NCBI GenBank assembly: GCA_012735465.1
Contig: JAAYHJ010000084.1
Coordinates: 1 to 32,425, forward strand
DNA length: 32,425 nt
From: Clostridiaceae bacterium
Lineage (GTDB): Bacteria > Bacillota > Clostridia > SK-Y3
Direction of reading: 5' to 3'
Below the pieces are notes generated by a model. That model saw nothing but the letters and a program-made list of their open reading frames with translations, had not been told where the DNA came from and did not search any database. The position numbers and the translations under genes were made by a program. This document shows, piece by piece, positions 8,609-17,765 of the stretch (positions are counted from its first letter, which is position 1; every line of letters starts with the position of its first letter).

Positions 8609-11600
8609 ATGAATTCATTTGTGCATCTGCATGTGCATACGCAGTACAGCCTCTTGGACGGAGCCTGTAGGATTGGGGATATTATTGCAAGGGCAAAAGA
8701 ATTGGGGATGGATAGCCTTGCCATAACCGATCATGGTGTAATGTACGGTGTAGTGGATTTTTATAAGGAAGCTAAGAAAAAAGGCATCAAACCCATTATA
8801 GGATGTGAGGTATATACTGCTTCCCGTACCCGTTATGACAAGACAAGCAATATGGATGGAAATAACGGACACCTTGTACTTCTTGCCAAGGATATGGTAG
8901 GTTATAAAAACCTGATGCATATTGTATCGACCGCTTTTACGGAAGGGTTTTATTATAAGCCGAGGACTGACTTTGAGGTGCTGGAAAAATATCATGAAGG
9001 AATAATTGCGCTTAGTGCATGCTTAGGCGGGGACATACCCAGTGCATTATTGGATGGCAATTATGAAAAAGCCTGCAGACTAGCGTACAAATATGCAGAA
9101 ATTTTTGGGGAAGATAATTTTTACCTGGAGCTCCAGGACCATGGCCTTCCCCAGCAGCGGGAAGTTAACCGGCAACTTATGCGCCTTTCTAAGGATACAG
9201 GTATTCCCTTGGTTGTGACCAATGACGTACATTATGTCAGGAAGGAAGATGCAAGAATCCAGGATGTATTATTGTGCATACAGACCGGTAAAACAGTGGA
9301 TGAAGAAGACAGGATGAAATTTGAAACCTCAGAGTTTTATTTGAAATCGGCGGAAGAAATGGCCCGCCTGTTCCCTTATGCCAAGGAAGCACTGGACAAC
9401 ACTGTTAAAATTGCAGAACGGTGCAATGTGGATTTCGAATTTGGCAAACTGCATTTACCGTCCTATGATGTGCCGGACGGAAGAGACCCCTTTGAATATT
9501 TGTCCGAATTGTGCCATCAGGGGCTTAAAGAGCGTTATGAAGAAATCACTCAGGAGATTAGGGAAAAACTGGACTATGAACTTGAAATCATCAAAAAAAT
9601 GGGTTATGTCGACTATTTCCTTATCGTTTGGGACTTTATCAAATATGCCCGGGATAACGGGATCATGGTGGGGCCAGGAAGAGGTTCGGCTGCCGGGAGC
9701 CTTGTGGCCTACTGCCTTGGAATAACCAATGTTGACCCGTTAAAATATAATCTTTTGTTTGAAAGGTTTCTAAACCCGGAGCGCATAAGCATGCCGGATA
9801 TTGATATTGATTTTTGTTATGAGAGAAGGCAGGAAGTAATTGATTATGTGGTGCGCAAATATGGCAAGGACAGGGTTGCACAAATTATAACCTTTGGAAC
9901 AATGGCGGCAAGAGCTGCCATAAGGGATGTGGGAAGAGCCCTTAATATTCCTTATGCGGAGGTAGACGCAATTGCCAAGCAAATTCCTATGGAATTGGGT
10001 ATGACAATTGACAAGGCTTTGGAGGTAAACTATGATTTGAGGAAATCCTATGAAGAAGATGAAAGGATTCGCTATCTTATAGATACGGCCAAAGCATTGG
10101 AAGGACTTCCACGGCATGCGTCCACTCACGCAGCAGGTATAGTAATTTCAAGGGAGCCTATTGCCAATTATGTTCCGCTGCAGAAAAACGAGGACAGCAT
10201 TACAACCCAGTTTCCAATGGGTACCTTGGAAGAATTGGGACTCTTGAAAATGGACTTTTTGGGCCTAAGAACCCTGACGGTAATTCGTGATGCGGTAAAC
10301 CTTGTTCGGCAGTCAAAGGGTATACAAATTGATATTGACCGCATACCTTTTGACGATAAGGCCGTATTTGATTTGCTGTGCCAGGGCAATACGGAAGGCG
10401 TGTTCCAGCTTGAAAGCGCCGGGATGAAACAGTTTATGAGGGACCTGCAGCCCCAGTCCATTGAAGATATAATTGCCGGCATATCCCTTTACAGGCCCGG
10501 GCCCATGGACCAAATTCCCCGGTATATTCGCAATAAGACACATACGGAGGATATAAAGTACAAGCATCCCCTTTTGGAAAACATCTTAAATGTGACTTAT
10601 GGCTGTATTGTTTACCAGGAGCAGGTCATGCAAATTGTGCGGGAGCTGGGCGGCTACTCCTTCGGCAGGGCAGACCTGGTAAGGCGTGCCATGTCAAAAA
10701 AGAAGCAGGATGTGATGGAAAAGGAAAAAAACAATTTCATATACGGTATTGTGGACGAAAAGGGAAATGTTATAGTGCCGGGCGCTATTCGCAGGGGGGT
10801 GGATGAGCGCACTGCTACCGAAATATTTGATGAAATGATGGATTTTGCAAAATATGCTTTTAATAAATCCCATGCAGCTGCCTATGCAATCATTGCGTAT
10901 CAGACGGCATGGCTTAAATGCCATTATCCTACCGAGTTTATGGCTGCACTGCTTACAAGTGTTTTGGACCAAAGCACAAAAGTGTCCCAGTATATAAATG
11001 AAGCCAGGAGGATGGGTATTAAACTTTTGCCTCCCGATATAAATGAAAGCTATGATGTGTTTACGGTATCGGGAAATTCCATTCGATTTGGACTGGTTGC
11101 AGTAAAAAATGTCGGTAGAAATGTTATACGGGCTGTGATTGAAGAAAGGAAAAAGGGAGGGCCCTTTAGGAGTTTTAAGGATTTTTGCGAGCGGATGGCC
11201 AATAAGGATATGAATAAAAGATGTGTTGAAAGCCTTATAAAATGCGGTGCTTTTGACTGTTTTAAAGTGTATAGATCCCAATTGATGGCTGTGTATGAAA
11301 AGGTCATGGACAGCATAAATCAAAGCAGGAAGGCCAATATAGAAGGGCAGTTATCCTTTTTCAGCAATGAATATTACAATGAACCTTTGCTGAATGAACA
11401 GGATGACTTGCCCGATATTAAGGAATATCCCATGAAGATGCTTTTGTCCATGGAAAAGGAAACCCTGGGCTTGTATATTTCGGGGCATCCTCTGGACCCG
11501 TACAAGGACCGGCTGGCCCAGCTGGTTAATGCCTCAACGGCAGATATTTTGGCACTGGCAGAACAGGACGAAATGGAACCGGACAGGGGAAGTATGCATA

Positions 11601-12097
11601 AATCATTATATGACGGGGCATTAGTTGTTATAGGAGGAATCATTACCGCCAAAAAAACAAAGACGACAAAAAATAATAGCCTGATGGCTTTTGTTTCCCT
11701 TGAGGATACTTATGGTACGATAGAAGTTATTGTATTTCCAAAAGTTTTTGAGAAATACTCCCAATACCTAATAGAGGATAATATTGTTACCATACGTGGG
11801 AGAATAAGCATGCGCGAAGAAGAGCAACCTAAAATATTATGTGAAGAAATCATGCCTTTAAAAGAAGGAGCAAAATCAAAAAAGCTTTATATAAAAATAA
11901 AGAGTAAACGCAGTCGTATAATTGAAAGGATTTCGCCTGTTTTACGCTTTTTCAATGGTGATGTGCCGGTCTATGTTTATTTTGAGGATACCAAAGAAGT
12001 GACCGTAGCTTCCAGGGATTTATGGGTTAATGTAAATGAGTATCTGATAAATGAGCTTAAGGAAATTGTAGGAGAAGAATGTGTTAAAGTTGTTTAA
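8609..12097 (+). CDS. dnaE: DNA polymerase III subunit alpha, DnaE type
   Basis: A replicative family-C polymerase of 1162 residues, close to the length of E. coli DnaE. In Firmicutes with PolC, DnaE normally extends primers on the lagging strand; polC is not in this window. Domains in order: PHP (H6-L-H8-V-H10 and T-D41-H42-G), the polymerase core with GPGRGSAAGS (355-364), catalytic Asp397/Asp399 in MPDIDIDF and the third Asp549 in LLKMDFLG, fingers, helix-hairpin-helix region, and a C-terminal OB fold (about 1007-1085). The frame is open upstream to 8438, but ATG at 8609 gives the usual N terminus (SFVHLHVHTQYSLLDGA) and has GGAAGG 8 bases upstream. Confidence 0.97.
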   Translation: MNSFVHLHVHTQYSLLDGACRIGDIIARAKELGMDSLAITDHGVMYGVVDFYKEAKKKGIKPIIGCEVYTASRTRYDKTSNMDGNNGHLVLLAKDMVGYKNLMHIVSTAFTEGFYYKPRTDFEVLEKYHEGIIALSACLGGDIPSALLDGNYEKACRLAYKYAEIFGEDNFYLELQDHGLPQQREVNRQLMRLSKDTGIPLVVTNDVHYVRKEDARIQDVLLCIQTGKTVDEEDRMKFETSEFYLKSAEEMARLFPYAKEALDNTVKIAERCNVDFEFGKLHLPSYDVPDGRDPFEYLSELCHQGLKERYEEITQEIREKLDYELEIIKKMGYVDYFLIVWDFIKYARDNGIMVGPGRGSAAGSLVAYCLGITNVDPLKYNLLFERFLNPERISMPDIDIDFCYERRQEVIDYVVRKYGKDRVAQIITFGTMAARAAIRDVGRALNIPYAEVDAIAKQIPMELGMTIDKALEVNYDLRKSYEEDERIRYLIDTAKALEGLPRHASTHAAGIVISREPIANYVPLQKNEDSITTQFPMGTLEELGLLKMDFLGLRTLTVIRDAVNLVRQSKGIQIDIDRIPFDDKAVFDLLCQGNTEGVFQLESAGMKQFMRDLQPQSIEDIIAGISLYRPGPMDQIPRYIRNKTHTEDIKYKHPLLENILNVTYGCIVYQEQVMQIVRELGGYSFGRADLVRRAMSKKKQDVMEKEKNNFIYGIVDEKGNVIVPGAIRRGVDERTATEIFDEMMDFAKYAFNKSHAAAYAIIAYQTAWLKCHYPTEFMAALLTSVLDQSTKVSQYINEARRMGIKLLPPDINESYDVFTVSGNSIRFGLVAVKNVGRNVIRAVIEERKKGGPFRSFKDFCERMANKDMNKRCVESLIKCGAFDCFKVYRSQLMAVYEKVMDSINQSRKANIEGQLSFFSNEYYNEPLLNEQDDLPDIKEYPMKMLLSMEKETLGLYISGHPLDPYKDRLAQLVNASTADILALAEQDEMEPDRGSMHKSLYDGALVVIGGIITAKKTKTTKNNSLMAFVSLEDTYGTIEVIVFPKVFEKYSQYLIEDNIVTIRGRISMREEEQPKILCEEIMPLKEGAKSKKLYIKIKSKRSRIIERISPVLRFFNGDVPVYVYFEDTKEVTVASRDLWVNVNEYLINELKEIVGEECVKVV

Positions 12098-12142
12098 TGG
12101 AACATAATGTAAGTTACATCTATTAAAATATGAATAAATGTA

Positions 12143-12169
12143 TTGATTTTTGGAATAAAATAATATAAT
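12143..12169 (+). promoter_or_regulatory. Candidate promoter for mtrB
   Basis: A -35-like TTGATT (12143-12148) and a consensus TATAAT (12164-12169). The spacer is 15 bases, shorter than ideal. It lies 20 bases before the mtrB start codon. A palindrome ATGTAA-G-TTACAT lies just upstream (12108-12120), without a T run. Confidence 0.4.
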
Positions 12170-12188
12170 ATTAGTGCGGGGTGTTTAT

Positions 12189-12425
12189 ATGAATGGAGAT
12201 TTTAACTATATTTCAGGGGATTATATAGTAGTAAAGGCATTGGAAAATGGAGTAAATATTATAGGGCTGACAAGAGGTAAGGATACAAAATTTCATCATA
12301 CTGAAAAACTGGATAAAGGCGAAGCATATATTGCCCAATTTACAGAGAATACGTCGGCAATAAAGGTTAGAGGGAAAGCTGTGATTTATTGTGAGCATGG
12401 TGTGATTACTATAGGCGATGAATAG
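12189..12425 (+). CDS. mtrB: Tryptophan RNA-binding attenuation protein (TRAP)
   Basis: TRAP forms an 11-subunit ring that, when loaded with tryptophan, binds (G/U)AG repeats in RNA leaders and shuts down trp transcription or translation. The 78-residue product matches the Bacillus protein through its core: [39 protein letters not shown]. The RNA-contact residues equivalent to Bacillus Lys37, Lys56 and Arg58 are Lys40, Lys59 and Arg61, and the tryptophan-pocket Thr25 is Thr28. The start ATG at 12189 has GGGGTG 5 bases upstream; a GTG at 12174 is in frame but less well placed. In Bacillus mtrB follows folE; here it lies between dnaE and a small gene before pfkA. The C-terminal tail differs from the Bacillus one. 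Its RNA targets are unknown here. Confidence 0.92.
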   Translation: MNGDFNYISGDYIVVKALENGVNIIGLTRGKDTKFHHTEKLDKGEAYIAQFTENTSAIKVRGKAVIYCEHGVITIGDE

Positions 12426-12470
12426 GTAATCTTCATTTCTGAGGCAGTATATAAAAAGGGGCGTGAAGTT

Positions 12471-12651
12471 ATGTGGACTGTAGTTTATATGGCCCAAAGC
12501 AAAGAAATAGTAATAAAGTTGCAGCAAGTATTAGAAAAAGAAGGATTGCTTGTAAAGATACGACCAATTAATAAGAATTTGGATAATAATGATAATTATT
12601 ATGAAGTTTTGGTGCCTGAATCAGAAGTAGAAGAAGCACATAGTATTATTA

Positions 12652-12668
<17 letters not shown>
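12471..12668 (+). CDS. Small conserved protein, DUF2007-like
   Basis: A 65-residue protein beginning MWTVVYMAQSKEIV, with an alternating strand-helix-strand pattern and an acidic end (VPESEVEEAHSIIIDTGF). This resembles the ferredoxin-like DUF2007 proteins, called putative signal-transducing proteins, though the assignment rests on pattern only. No membrane segment or catalytic motif is seen. Start ATG at 12471 with GGGGCGTG upstream. Its last codons contain the -35 box of pfkA, and its stop codon lies in a terminator hairpin. It may be cotranscribed with mtrB, 45 bases upstream. Its function is not known. Confidence 0.7.
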
Positions 12669-13694
<1,026 letters not shown>

Positions 13695-13740
13695 TAATAT
13701 AAAAACGTTCACTTTTTTCTGGAAGGAGCATTTAAAATAT

Positions 13741-15495
13741 ATGAGAAAAACCAAGATCGTTTGTACATTAGGTCCTGCAACCGATGATCCGGACATATTG
13801 AGAAAGCTTATGCAAAATGGCATGAATGTTGCCAGGTTAAACTTTTCTCACGGTACCCACGAAGAACAACAAAAAAGAGTGGATCTTTTTAAGCAGATTA
13901 GGGATGAATTGGGCCTTCCGATTGCCTTATTATTGGATACAAAAGGCCCTGAGATACGATTGGGTAATTTTGAAACCGGTTCGGTGGACTTAAAAGAGGG
14001 ACAACTTTTTACGTTAACGGTACGGGATGTTTTGGGTAACGATGAAATGGTTTCAGTTTCATATAAGGGTCTGCCCGATGATGTAAGCGTTGGGAACAGG
14101 ATACTTATTGATGATGGTTTAATAGAGCTGTTGGTTAGAGAAGTGGACGGACCGGATATAAGGTGTGAGGTACAGAACGAGGGAAAAGTAAGCAATCATA
14201 AGGGTATAAATGTTCCGGGAGTATCCATTAAACTTCCGTATATGAGTGAAAAGGACAAGCAAGATATATGTTTTGGAATAAAAAACGATTTTGATTTTAT
14301 AGCGGCATCTTTTGTGCGGACAGCCCAGGACGTATGGGAAGTGAGAAAGGTTCTGGAGCAAAATGGCGGTTCAAATATACAGATTATTGCAAAGATTGAA
14401 AACGGTGAGGGCGTTGCTAATATTGAAGAAATTCTTCGTTTTAGCGATGGGATTATGGTTGCAAGGGGAGATATGGGCGTAGAGATTCCGCTGGAGGAAC
14501 TGCCCATCATCCAAAAGATGTTGATAGAAAAATGCTATAAGGCCGGCAAACCGGTAATCACGGCAACCCAAATGCTTGATTCCATGATTCGCAATCCTCG
14601 TCCCACAAGGGCTGAAACCACTGATATAGCAAATGCAATTTATGATGGAACCAGTGCCATTATGCTTTCCGGAGAAACTTCAGTGGGCAAGTATCCTGTT
14701 GAAAGTTTAAAGACTATGGCAAGAATTGCGGTGAGGACAGAGCGTTCAATTGACTATAGAAAAAGGTTTGCTCTGGAATCATTTAATGTGCAGCCTAATG
14801 TTACAAATGCGATCAGTCATGCAACCTGTACCACTGCTCATGATTTGGGTGCGGCAGCCATTATTTCGGTAACCAAGTCAGGGCACACAGCAAGAATGGT
14901 GTCAAAATTTCGTCCTGCCTGTCCCATTGTTGCAACCACTACCTCAGTTAAGGTATACAGGCAGTTAGCGATTTCATGGGGAGTTTATCCCTTGCTTGCA
15001 GATATCAAAGAAACTACTGATGATTTGTTTGATCATGCGGTAGAAAAGGCTTTACAGTCGGGTATTGTAAAAAACGGGGATCTGGTAGTGATTACAGCAG
15101 GCCTCCCGTTAGGTATTAGCGGTACAACAAACATTTTAAAGGTACATTTGGTGGGGCATGTGCTGGTGGAAGGTGTTGGAGTAAATAATTTATCCGTAAG
15201 CGGAAATGTATGTGTTGCAAAATCATGCGAACAGGCTCTTAGGGAATTTAATGAAGGTGATATTTTAGTAGCTGAGTATACATGCAATGACCTACTCCCT
15301 ATATTAAAGAAAGCAGGAGGCATCATTGTAGAAGAGCCGGGTATGACTTCCCATGCGGCAATTGTGGGGCTTGCTCTTGATATTCCTGTCATTACAGGGG
15401 CAAAAGGTTGCACTCAGATATTAAAGAGTGGAACTACAGTTACCATTGACGGGGGAAGAGGTTTAGTATACAGTGGTGTGACAAAGGTATTGTAG
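13741..15495 (+). CDS. pyk: Pyruvate kinase with C-terminal PEP-utilizer domain
   Basis: Transfers phosphate from phosphoenolpyruvate to ADP, giving pyruvate and ATP. The 584-residue protein has the TIM barrel and inserted B domain (about 1-345) with KIENGEGVANIEEIL, MVARGDMGVEIP and ATQMLDSMIRNPRPTRAE. A C domain runs to about 475, and an extra C-terminal domain (about 500-584) resembles the phosphohistidine domain of PEP-utilising enzymes, with PGMTSHAAIVG and His538. This extension is known from Bacillus and clostridial pyruvate kinases. ATG at 13741 is preceded by GGAAGGAG. It follows pfkA and precedes a thioesterase by 19 bases, so all three may form one transcript. Confidence 0.96.
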   Translation: MRKTKIVCTLGPATDDPDILRKLMQNGMNVARLNFSHGTHEEQQKRVDLFKQIRDELGLPIALLLDTKGPEIRLGNFETGSVDLKEGQLFTLTVRDVLGNDEMVSVSYKGLPDDVSVGNRILIDDGLIELLVREVDGPDIRCEVQNEGKVSNHKGINVPGVSIKLPYMSEKDKQDICFGIKNDFDFIAASFVRTAQDVWEVRKVLEQNGGSNIQIIAKIENGEGVANIEEILRFSDGIMVARGDMGVEIPLEELPIIQKMLIEKCYKAGKPVITATQMLDSMIRNPRPTRAETTDIANAIYDGTSAIMLSGETSVGKYPVESLKTMARIAVRTERSIDYRKRFALESFNVQPNVTNAISHATCTTAHDLGAAAIISVTKSGHTARMVSKFRPACPIVATTTSVKVYRQLAISWGVYPLLADIKETTDDLFDHAVEKALQSGIVKNGDLVVITAGLPLGISGTTNILKVHLVGHVLVEGVGVNNLSVSGNVCVAKSCEQALREFNEGDILVAEYTCNDLLPILKKAGGIIVEEPGMTSHAAIVGLALDIPVITGAKGCTQILKSGTTVTIDGGRGLVYSGVTKVL

Positions 15496-15514
15496 AAGTG
15501 AAGGAAGGTTTTTT

Positions 15515-15934
15515 ATGTATGTAAATGAAACACGATTAAGAGTCAGATACGCTGAAACGGATCAAATGGGAATTGTACATCATTCGAATTATTATGTCTG
15601 GTTTGAAGTGGGAAGAACAGAGTTCTTTAATCAAACAGGAATGTCTTATGGGAATATTGAAAAGCAGGGAATATTACTGCCATTAATAGAAAGCAGTTGT
15701 TCATATAAAGAACCAGCAAGATATGAAGATGAAATCATTGTGAGAACCTGGATAGAAAAACTGGGAGCAGTAAGAATAACTTTTTGTTATGAGATTATAC
15801 GGGAAAAAGACGGTAAATTGCTTGCGTCGGGGAAAACCGTACATGCATTTGTTAATGCAGATCTTAAGCCGGTAAATCTTAAAAAAGTAAATGAAAGTGT
15901 TTTTGAAACCTTGGAAAAATTATATTTACAGTGA
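15515..15934 (+). CDS. Acyl-CoA thioesterase, hotdog fold (YbgC/FadM type)
   Basis: A small cytoplasmic thioesterase of 139 residues with the 4-hydroxybenzoyl-CoA thioesterase signature RVRYAETDQMGIVHHSNYY near the N terminus. The catalytic Asp is Asp16, and WFEVGRTEFF follows at the start of the central helix. These enzymes hydrolyse short or medium acyl-CoA esters; the substrate cannot be read from sequence. ATG at 15515 with GAAGGAAGG upstream. It follows pyk closely and is followed by 91 bases without a clear terminator before pgsA. Confidence 0.85.
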   Translation: MYVNETRLRVRYAETDQMGIVHHSNYYVWFEVGRTEFFNQTGMSYGNIEKQGILLPLIESSCSYKEPARYEDEIIVRTWIEKLGAVRITFCYEIIREKDGKLLASGKTVHAFVNADLKPVNLKKVNESVFETLEKLYLQ

Positions 15935-16025
15935 ATAAAAATCATTCCCTTTTTATCTTTAATCGATGATGGGGTATACTATGTAATAAATATGTAATTC
16001 CATTTTATTTTTTTGAGGTGATCAA

Positions 16026-16589
16026 TTGAATATTCCAAATATACTGACAATGTTTCGGTTTATGCTTATACCGGCTTTTATTTTCGTTTTCTTTTCAAAA
16101 TTAGAATATAATTATCTTATTTCTGCATTGATATTTATATTTGCCGGTATTACCGATGTATTAGATGGACATATTGCTAGAAGATATAATATGGTTACTG
16201 ACTGCGGAAAACTGATGGACCCTCTTGCAGATAAACTGATGCAGCTTACGGTAATTTTTTGCCTTGCATATAAAGGGCTCGTACCACGATGGGCAATTTA
16301 TATTATTTTGGTTAAAGAGATATTGATGGTTTTGGGAAGTATACTGCTCTACAAGGATGAAATAGTGGTCAGTGCCAGTTGGTATGGTAAGGCGTCCACT
16401 GTGATGTTTTATCTAGCTATAATAATTATTATTCTTTTTGATCCATCAAAAATCGTTAATACTTTTTTAATTGGGATTGCAGTTGGTAGTGCCATTTTTG
16501 CATTTATACGATATAGCATAAACTTTAGGAGGATTAAATATTTAAAGAAAGCAAGCGGTTCCGTGTCGGATGTTTACAAAAAAAAGTGA
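16026..16589 (+). CDS. pgsA: CDP-diacylglycerol-glycerol-3-phosphate 3-phosphatidyltransferase
   Basis: A membrane enzyme of phosphatidylglycerol synthesis, 187 residues. The CDP-alcohol phosphotransferase signature DGx2ARx8Gx3Dx3D is complete in DVLDGHIARRY and CGKLMDPLADK. Several hydrophobic segments fit a six-helix integral membrane protein (for example around residues 10-30, 75-100, 120-145 and 150-165). Start TTG at 16026 with GAGGTG (16014-16019). Related family members make phosphatidylserine or cardiolipin, but length and motif context favour PgsA. A terminator and tRNA-Pro follow. Confidence 0.9.
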   Translation: MNIPNILTMFRFMLIPAFIFVFFSKLEYNYLISALIFIFAGITDVLDGHIARRYNMVTDCGKLMDPLADKLMQLTVIFCLAYKGLVPRWAIYIILVKEILMVLGSILLYKDEIVVSASWYGKASTVMFYLAIIIIILFDPSKIVNTFLIGIAVGSAIFAFIRYSINFRRIKYLKKASGSVSDVYKKK

Positions 16590-16608
16590 CCGTATTAAAT
16601 TTTAGGTA

Positions 16609-16637
16609 TTGAAAAATTTCTAAAAATACTTTATAAT
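16609..16637 (+). promoter_or_regulatory. Promoter for tRNA-Pro
   Basis: A -35 box TTGAAA (16609-16614), 17 bases and a consensus TATAAT (16632-16637). Transcription would start near 16644, inside the left arm of the pgsA terminator, about 45 bases before the tRNA. Confidence 0.65.
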
Positions 16638-16640
16638 AAG

Positions 16641-16668
16641 ACGAGGTCAAACAAAGTCCTCGTTTTTT
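16641..16668 (+). terminator. Terminator after pgsA
   Basis: A 6-bp stem ACGAGG / CCTCGT with an 11-base loop, followed by six T residues. It lies downstream of pgsA and overlaps the predicted start of the tRNA-Pro transcript. Confidence 0.65.
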
Positions 16669-16688
16669 ATGTTTATATGAATGTGTAC

Positions 16689-16766
16689 CGGGGTGTAGCT
16701 CAGTTTGGTATGAGTGCTTGGTTCGGGACCAAGAGGCCGTGGGTTCAAGTCCCACCACTCCGACCA
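16689..16766 (+). tRNA. tRNA-Pro (CGG)
   Basis: The acceptor strand CGGGGTG pairs with CACTCCG (one G-T pair). The anticodon stem CTTGG/CCAAG encloses loop TTCGGGA, giving anticodon CGG. The T loop is TTCAAGT, the discriminator is A and CCA is encoded. It stands alone with its own promoter and terminator. Confidence 0.94.
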
Positions 16767-16816
16767 TATTTTTTCAATAGGGTTTAAATCTGCATAATAA
16801 TTTTAGTGTTGTGATG

Positions 16817-16857
16817 CACTTTCTTTCGTATTGTTACAAAAGAAGGTGTGTTTTTTT
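16817..16857 (+). terminator. Terminator after tRNA-Pro
   Basis: CACTTTCTTT and AAAGAAGGTG pair (one T-G pair) around a 12-base loop, followed after TG by seven T residues. It lies about 50 bases after the tRNA. Confidence 0.65.
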
Positions 16858-17001
16858 ATTCGCATAAAAATCTTACATAATACCTGACTTTTGTATTAAA
16901 CATCAAAAATAAGACACAGCAAAACTTAAGCTGTTCTATGAATTCTATACTCGTTATTCCGTATACATGGGTGTTGAAACAGAAGAATAAAAAATGGCTG
17001 A

Positions 17002-17035
17002 AAAGAAGGTGTCCAAAAGGATACCTTCTTTATTT
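17002..17035 (+). terminator. Terminator-like hairpin, left copy
   Basis: A 13-bp stem AAAGAAGGTGTCC / GGATACCTTCTTT (one G-T pair) closes the loop AAAA and is followed by ATTTTG. The same stem recurs at 21999-22032 with loop TTTT. No gene is seen immediately upstream. Confidence 0.65.
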
Positions 17036-17249
17036 TGCGTAATATTATAAAAAAATTCACTTTATTATAAATACTTATACATTTTTTTGTTTTATAATTA
17101 TTACAAAAGTAAAGATTGGTGTTTTAATTATAACAATAAATGTACAATAATGTACAATTAGTCATAAAATTAAAACATATTTCTCTTTTTACAAGTAATG
17201 TGTGTAATGTTAAACATGTAATCAAAAGGGGGGATGATTACAAGGGATT

Positions 17250-17265
17250 TGTGATAAGCCTCACA
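17250..17265. promoter_or_regulatory. CRP/FNR-like operator dyad
   Basis: TGTGA, TAAGCC, TCACA: a perfect TGTGA-N6-TCACA dyad, the consensus core recognised by CRP-family regulators. It lies about 500 bases upstream of the arabinofuranosidase start and about 87 bases before the -35 of the candidate promoter. No CRP-family gene is in the window. It may be fortuitous, or only a hairpin in the RNA. Confidence 0.3.
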
Positions 17266-17351
17266 TCATAGTTTCCAAGATGTTGTTAGAACTTTCTGAT
17301 TTCATTGTCCCAGTTCTGATGGGAAAGGACGGTTATCTCATTAATAAATCA

Positions 17352-17380
17352 TTGCAATCATTATGCCAGCATTGTATAAA
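17352..17380 (+). promoter_or_regulatory. Candidate promoter for the arabinofuranosidase gene
   Basis: TTGCAA (17352-17357), 17 bases, TATAAA (17375-17380). It would give a leader of about 380 bases. In such AT-rich DNA other promoters are possible. Confidence 0.35.
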
Positions 17381-17765
17381 AATTTAAATAATTTTACCTT
17401 TCATCACAGTTCATATTTTAAATAAATCTTGCACTTTTAAATTTTAAAATGCATTTATTGTGTTGGGATAACTGAGTAAAAGTTACAGGTTGCCGGTAAA
17501 AATTCTATATTTCCCTAACGTAATAGTATTTGTCTGTCAAAATTTCAAATTAAAAGTATCATGATTTGTCATAGTATAAGCAGTATAGGGAGCAGAGTGC
17601 TCTAAAATATATAAACCAGGAGTATGGCACAAGCTTAATTATATTATGTATATGAGTAAAATTTGTAATGAGTATACCTTTAGATAGCTCTGCTAAATGC
17701 AGCAAAAATATAATAAATGTAAATTGTGTTTTTGTAAAAGTAATATTGAAGGAGGATGACAAACA

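Larger units (their letters stand above)
16767..17765 (+). other. About 1 kb without a convincing gene, leader of the arabinofuranosidase
   Basis: This AT-rich stretch holds the tRNA-Pro terminator (16817-16857) and a second hairpin terminator (17002-17035) with no recognised gene before it. It also holds the words TAGTCATAA (17159-17167) and AAGGGGGGA (17226-17234), a TGTGA-N6-TCACA dyad (17250-17265) and an 8-bp inverted repeat TTAGAACT / AGTTCTGA (17286-17319). A candidate promoter (17352-17380) follows. A 35-codon open frame from ATG 17280 has no clear ribosome binding site. No known riboswitch class was recognised. Confidence 0.6.

Noticed and set aside
10694-11323. 209-codon minus-strand frame inside dnaE
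   Set aside because: It lies wholly antisense to a conserved polymerase domain, has no ribosome site and a composition typical of a shadow frame.
12108-12120. Palindrome ATGTAA-G-TTACAT after dnaE as a terminator
   Set aside because: It has no T run and a one-base loop as DNA symmetry, so it cannot be a Rho-independent terminator; an operator role is possible but unsupported.
16534-16767. 77-codon minus-strand frame beginning MVGVVGLEPTASWS
   Set aside because: It is the antisense of tRNA-Pro and the pgsA terminator, the same artefact as in the tRNA array.
16938-17042. 34-codon frame MNSILVIPYTWV reading through the left hairpin
   Set aside because: No ribosome binding site, and it includes a terminator hairpin; most likely chance.
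17574-17601. Cluster of TAG/GAG triplets that could be a TRAP site
   Set aside because: Only about four (G/T)AG triplets occur with irregular spacing; known TRAP targets have about nine or more.
17160-17765. Riboswitch (c-di-GMP type I or II, or SAM) in the long leader
   Set aside because: None of the conserved core sequences of these classes was found; only simple hairpins are visible.
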